This document shows positions 6,543 to 8,648 of a DNA stretch of 8,648 nt, in pieces. Every line of letters starts with the position of its first letter. Position 1 is the stretch's first letter. The translations under genes were made by a program, and so were the position numbers. Origin of the DNA: Methanobacteriota archaeon (GTDB lineage Archaea; Hydrothermarchaeota; Hydrothermarchaeia; Hydrothermarchaeales; SZUA-236); assembly GCA_003695745.1 (NCBI GenBank), contig RFHW01000163.1:1-8648 (forward strand), in the 5' to 3' direction. The notes beneath the pieces are model-generated. The model had not been told where the DNA came from. It saw nothing but the letters and a program-made list of their open reading frames with translations, and ran no database searches.

Positions 6543-6639
6543 CTCTTCCAGCCTTCTTAATCCACTGTCACGGTTCTACCATTTATCTTTTTCCAAAAAC
6601 CATCTGATTCATTTGGGTGCGGAGGATTCTGGTCAGAGC
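6543..6639 (-). promoter_or_regulatory. Spacer with a possible internal promoter for fba-pfk
   Basis: These 97 bases are the only sizeable gap in the carbon cluster; the other two junctions are 12-14 bases. On the minus strand it holds an AT stretch (AAAAAGATAAAT, ending at 6581) about 40 bases before the fba ATG. That would suit a promoter with a leader of roughly 18 bases. No clear hairpin or operator was seen. The spacer suggests that fba-pfk may be transcribed separately from apgM-pgm. Confidence 0.3.
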
Positions 6640-8004
6640 CTAAAGCCGCGCCTTTGCAGCTTCAAACCCTTTCTTTGCCATATCTTTCAGCCTCTCCAGG
6701 CCTTTTTTATCCTTCGCCTCAACGGCAGCCCTTATCTTTGGAGAGGTGTTCGATGGCCGCAGAAGTATCCAGCCCTCCTCAAGGTTCACCTTCACACCGT
6801 CTGTGAGGTCCAGCTCCAGCCCCTGCTCCCTGAAGCCCTTTACAATCTCCTCCATCACCTTGAACTTGATCTCCTCCGGGCAGGTGAAGTTCAGCTCCTC
6901 ATAGGGGTAGCTCGGCATCCCGTCAACGATCGTCGAGAGAGGCTCCCCCTCTTCGGAGAGTATCCTCGCCACCTGAAGGGTTGCAAGGATAGGGTCATCA
7001 AAGACATAGAACTCGGGCATGAAGATATGGGCGCTCGTCTCAATGGCGAGGAGGGCCTTGTGCTCTTTAATGGCCTCAGCCACGAAGACATCGCCCACAC
7101 GCACGCGCCTGACGGTGCCGCCGAGGCGCTCTATCTCCTCCTCCATGATCATGGAGCAGCTCACGTTGCAGACCACCACCCCCGGTCCCTTTCTCTCCAT
7201 AATATCCCTTGCAAGGAGGATGCCTATCTTCTCGGTGGCAACGGTCCTGCCCCGGTCGTCCACGAACATGGCCCTGTCCGCATCTCCGTCATAGCCCACG
7301 CCAAAGTCTGCTCCGGAGTCGACAACCATCTTCTTCAGGGCGCCGAGGGTCCTGTCATTGGGCTCTGAAGGCCGGTTCGGGAACCTTCCATCAGGCGCTT
7401 CATTTATTGTGATGGCCCTTGCGCCAGCCTCTTTCAAAACCAAAGGAGCGGCATGATATGCTGCGCCGTTCCCGATGTCAAGGGCTGTTGTAACAGGCTC
7501 CTCAATCCTGATCCGGTCCAGCAGATAATCCCTGTATTCATTCACGGTCTCCTCTGCGTCGATGGCGGTGACAGAGCCTATACCATCCCACCGGGCCAGC
7601 CTGTGGCCTCCTTCAAGGGCGATGTCCCACACCCTCTCATTCTCCTCCGTGTATCCTGTGCCATCCCCGCGCCGCAGCCTCACACCATTGTACTCAGGCG
7701 GGTTGTGCGAGGCCGTCACATAGGCCCCTGCCTCAAAATCGCCGACCATGGTCTTGAAGTTCGCCACAGGTATGGGCACAAGCCCGGTATCCACCACGTC
7801 CACGCCGGTGGAGAGGAGCCCTGAGACAAAGGCGGACTCCAGCAGCTCGCTTGTGACACGCACATCCCTGCCCACAAGCACCCGCCCCCTGCCTTTAAGA
7901 TAGGTGCCGAAGGCCATCCCGATCCCTGCCATGACATCGGGCGTCAGATCCCGGTTCACGATCCCCCTCACATCATAGGCCCTGAAGATGTGTCTGTCCA
8001 GCAT
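6640..8004 (-). CDS. Phosphoglucomutase/phosphomannomutase
   Basis: A 454-residue alpha-D-phosphohexomutase that moves phosphate between C1 and C6 of glucose or mannose, linking fructose-6-phosphate-level metabolism to glycogen, nucleotide sugars and surface glycans. All four family sites are visible. YDVRG near the N-terminus (10-14) is conserved. The phosphoserine loop is TASHNP with Ser99. The metal loop is DGDADR (239-244). The phosphate-binding loop is RPSNTSPKIR (416-425). The sugar-binding loop reads IETSAH (321-326) where many relatives have GGExSGH. Glu322, Ser324 and His326 are kept, but the glycines are lost; SAH also occurs in some ManB-type phosphomannomutases. Sequence alone does not settle glucose versus mannose (or both). 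The ATG at 8004 lies 14 bases after the apgM stop and is preceded by AGGGTGGG, so the two genes are tightly coupled. Confidence 0.9.
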   Translation of the reverse strand: MLDRHIFRAYDVRGIVNRDLTPDVMAGIGMAFGTYLKGRGRVLVGRDVRVTSELLESAFVSGLLSTGVDVVDTGLVPIPVANFKTMVGDFEAGAYVTASHNPPEYNGVRLRRGDGTGYTEENERVWDIALEGGHRLARWDGIGSVTAIDAEETVNEYRDYLLDRIRIEEPVTTALDIGNGAAYHAAPLVLKEAGARAITINEAPDGRFPNRPSEPNDRTLGALKKMVVDSGADFGVGYDGDADRAMFVDDRGRTVATEKIGILLARDIMERKGPGVVVCNVSCSMIMEEEIERLGGTVRRVRVGDVFVAEAIKEHKALLAIETSAHIFMPEFYVFDDPILATLQVARILSEEGEPLSTIVDGMPSYPYEELNFTCPEEIKFKVMEEIVKGFREQGLELDLTDGVKVNLEEGWILLRPSNTSPKIRAAVEAKDKKGLERLKDMAKKGFEAAKARL

Positions 8005-8010
8005 GGCTCG

Positions 8011-8018
8011 CCCACCCT
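8011..8018 (-). promoter_or_regulatory. Ribosome binding site of the phosphohexomutase
   Basis: AGGGTGGG on the minus strand directly follows the TAG stop of apgM and ends six bases before the ATG at 8004. Its place between two genes 14 bases apart fixes the start and points to co-translation. Confidence 0.5.
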
Positions 8019-8648
8019 CTATGCCCCGAATTTCTCTGACCTGTTCATCAGGTCCAGCAGGATGTTCATGATGTCTGTGCCCCTGATCCTGCAGAGCCCG
8101 CCCTTGGCAGCGGCACGCTCCGAGAAAAGAGAGACATCATCGGTACGCACCTCCGGCCCTGCGATAACAAGGGGCACCGGGTCTCCGCAGTGGTCTTTTC
8201 TCGTGATGGATGACGTGTGATCGGCCATGATGGCAAGGTAGTTCTCCTCTGCAAATCCGCGGAAGGCTGCGGCGGCCCTGTCTATCTCCTCTATAACAGC
8301 GATCTTTCTGTCCGGGTCTCCATCGTGGGATGCGTCGTCTGCAGGTTTTATGTTGAGCAGGACGAAGTCATAGTCCTCTGCGGCCTCCAGAGCCATTGCT
8401 CCAAGCTCCTCTATGGCGGTGTCCGGCTCTGCCCCGAGGACATCCAGCCCGCAGAACCGCCCCACGCCGCGCACAAGCCCCACCGTTGATATGCACCCGC
8501 CTTTAAGCCCGTATCTTTCTTTGAAAGGGGTCAGGGAAGGCGCGACGCCTGCGCCGCGTAGCAGAATGGTGTTGGCAGGTCTCTCACCCCTCTTTTCCCT
8601 GTCGCGGTTCACAGGATGGGCCTCAAGAATCCTCCGGGCCTCCATCAT
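8019..8648 (-). CDS. apgM: Cofactor-independent phosphoglycerate mutase, archaeal type (5' end missing)
   Basis: The last 209 residues of an archaeal-type phosphoglycerate mutase, which interconverts 3- and 2-phosphoglycerate with bound metal and a phospho-enzyme intermediate. It belongs to the alkaline-phosphatase superfamily. Visible family landmarks (numbered within this fragment) are AHPVNRDR (10-17), PANTILLRGAG (24-34), HDGD (108-111), ADHTSS (142-147) and HCGDPVP (153-159). The His and Asp residues of the last three are metal-binding. Archaeal members are about 400 residues, so roughly half the protein, including the phospho-accepting Ser, lies beyond the window. The Met codons at the edge are internal, not a start. 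Older annotations often label this family phosphonopyruvate decarboxylase-related, which is misleading. It is the first visible gene of the leftward carbon cluster. Confidence 0.92.
   Translation of the reverse strand: MMEARRILEAHPVNRDREKRGERPANTILLRGAGVAPSLTPFKERYGLKGGCISTVGLVRGVGRFCGLDVLGAEPDTAIEELGAMALEAAEDYDFVLLNIKPADDASHDGDPDRKIAVIEEIDRAAAAFRGFAEENYLAIMADHTSSITRKDHCGDPVPLVIAGPEVRTDDVSLFSERAAAKGGLCRIRGTDIMNILLDLMNRSEKFGA

Noticed and set aside
6448..7368. Long plus-strand reading frame (about 306 codons) opposite the phosphohexomutase
   Set aside because: An antisense open frame produced by the high GC and codon pattern of the real gene; the product has no recognisable protein features.
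5634..8021. TAG codons ending three genes in a row (apgM, phosphohexomutase, aldolase) as possible pyrrolysine readthrough
   Set aside because: Each protein is full length at its TAG and the next gene's start follows within 12-97 bases, so these are ordinary stops.

Overview
The window looks archaeal, most likely from a methanogen- or ANME-like euryarchaeal lineage. The evidence is an archaeal-type cofactor-independent phosphoglycerate mutase, an archaeal class I (DhnA-family) fructose-bisphosphate aldolase, a PAS/GAF-rich sensor kinase of the kind common in methanogens and Archaeoglobi, and TATA-like boxes about 25-30 bases ahead of possible leaderless starts. The exact lineage cannot be fixed from sequence reading alone. 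The left part (to about 3.7 kb) is visibly more AT-rich than the right part.

Layout. (1) 34-606 (+): a small exported C39-like cysteine peptidase with a complete Gln/Cys/His/Asp set. (2) 736-3591 (-): a two-component module, read right to left: a PAS-GAF-PAS-coiled-coil sensor, a separate HisKA/HATPase kinase and a receiver protein with a helical, non-DNA-binding tail. The sensor reading frame is interrupted at both ends. Its first PAS domain runs upstream of any usable start codon, and its 3' end overlaps the kasic kinase ORF in another frame at an A6 run. In each case removing one base from a short homopolymer would restore a single, normal hybrid-type sensor kinase. (3) 3592-3749: a divergent promoter region. 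(4) 3750-4571 (+): nadC, quinolinate phosphoribosyltransferase for NAD synthesis. (5) 4584-8648 (-): a four-gene central-carbon cluster, in transcription order apgM (5' end cut off by the window), phosphoglucomutase/phosphomannomutase, fructose-bisphosphate aldolase and a bacterial-type phosphofructokinase.

How the genes work together. The carbon cluster covers 3-phosphoglycerate/2-phosphoglycerate interconversion, aldol condensation or cleavage of fructose-1,6-bisphosphate, the fructose-6-phosphate/fructose-1,6-bisphosphate step, and entry to or exit from hexose-1-phosphate and glycan pools. The phosphofructokinase carries the Asp and Lys residues that mark pyrophosphate-dependent enzymes (GGDDT and PKTIDND). 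The step is therefore predicted to be reversible, and the cluster could serve both gluconeogenesis and glycogen/glycan breakdown. This is the most interesting biological point here, together with the doubly interrupted sensor kinase. I saw no mobile element, CRISPR array, RNA gene or clearly new defence-like system.
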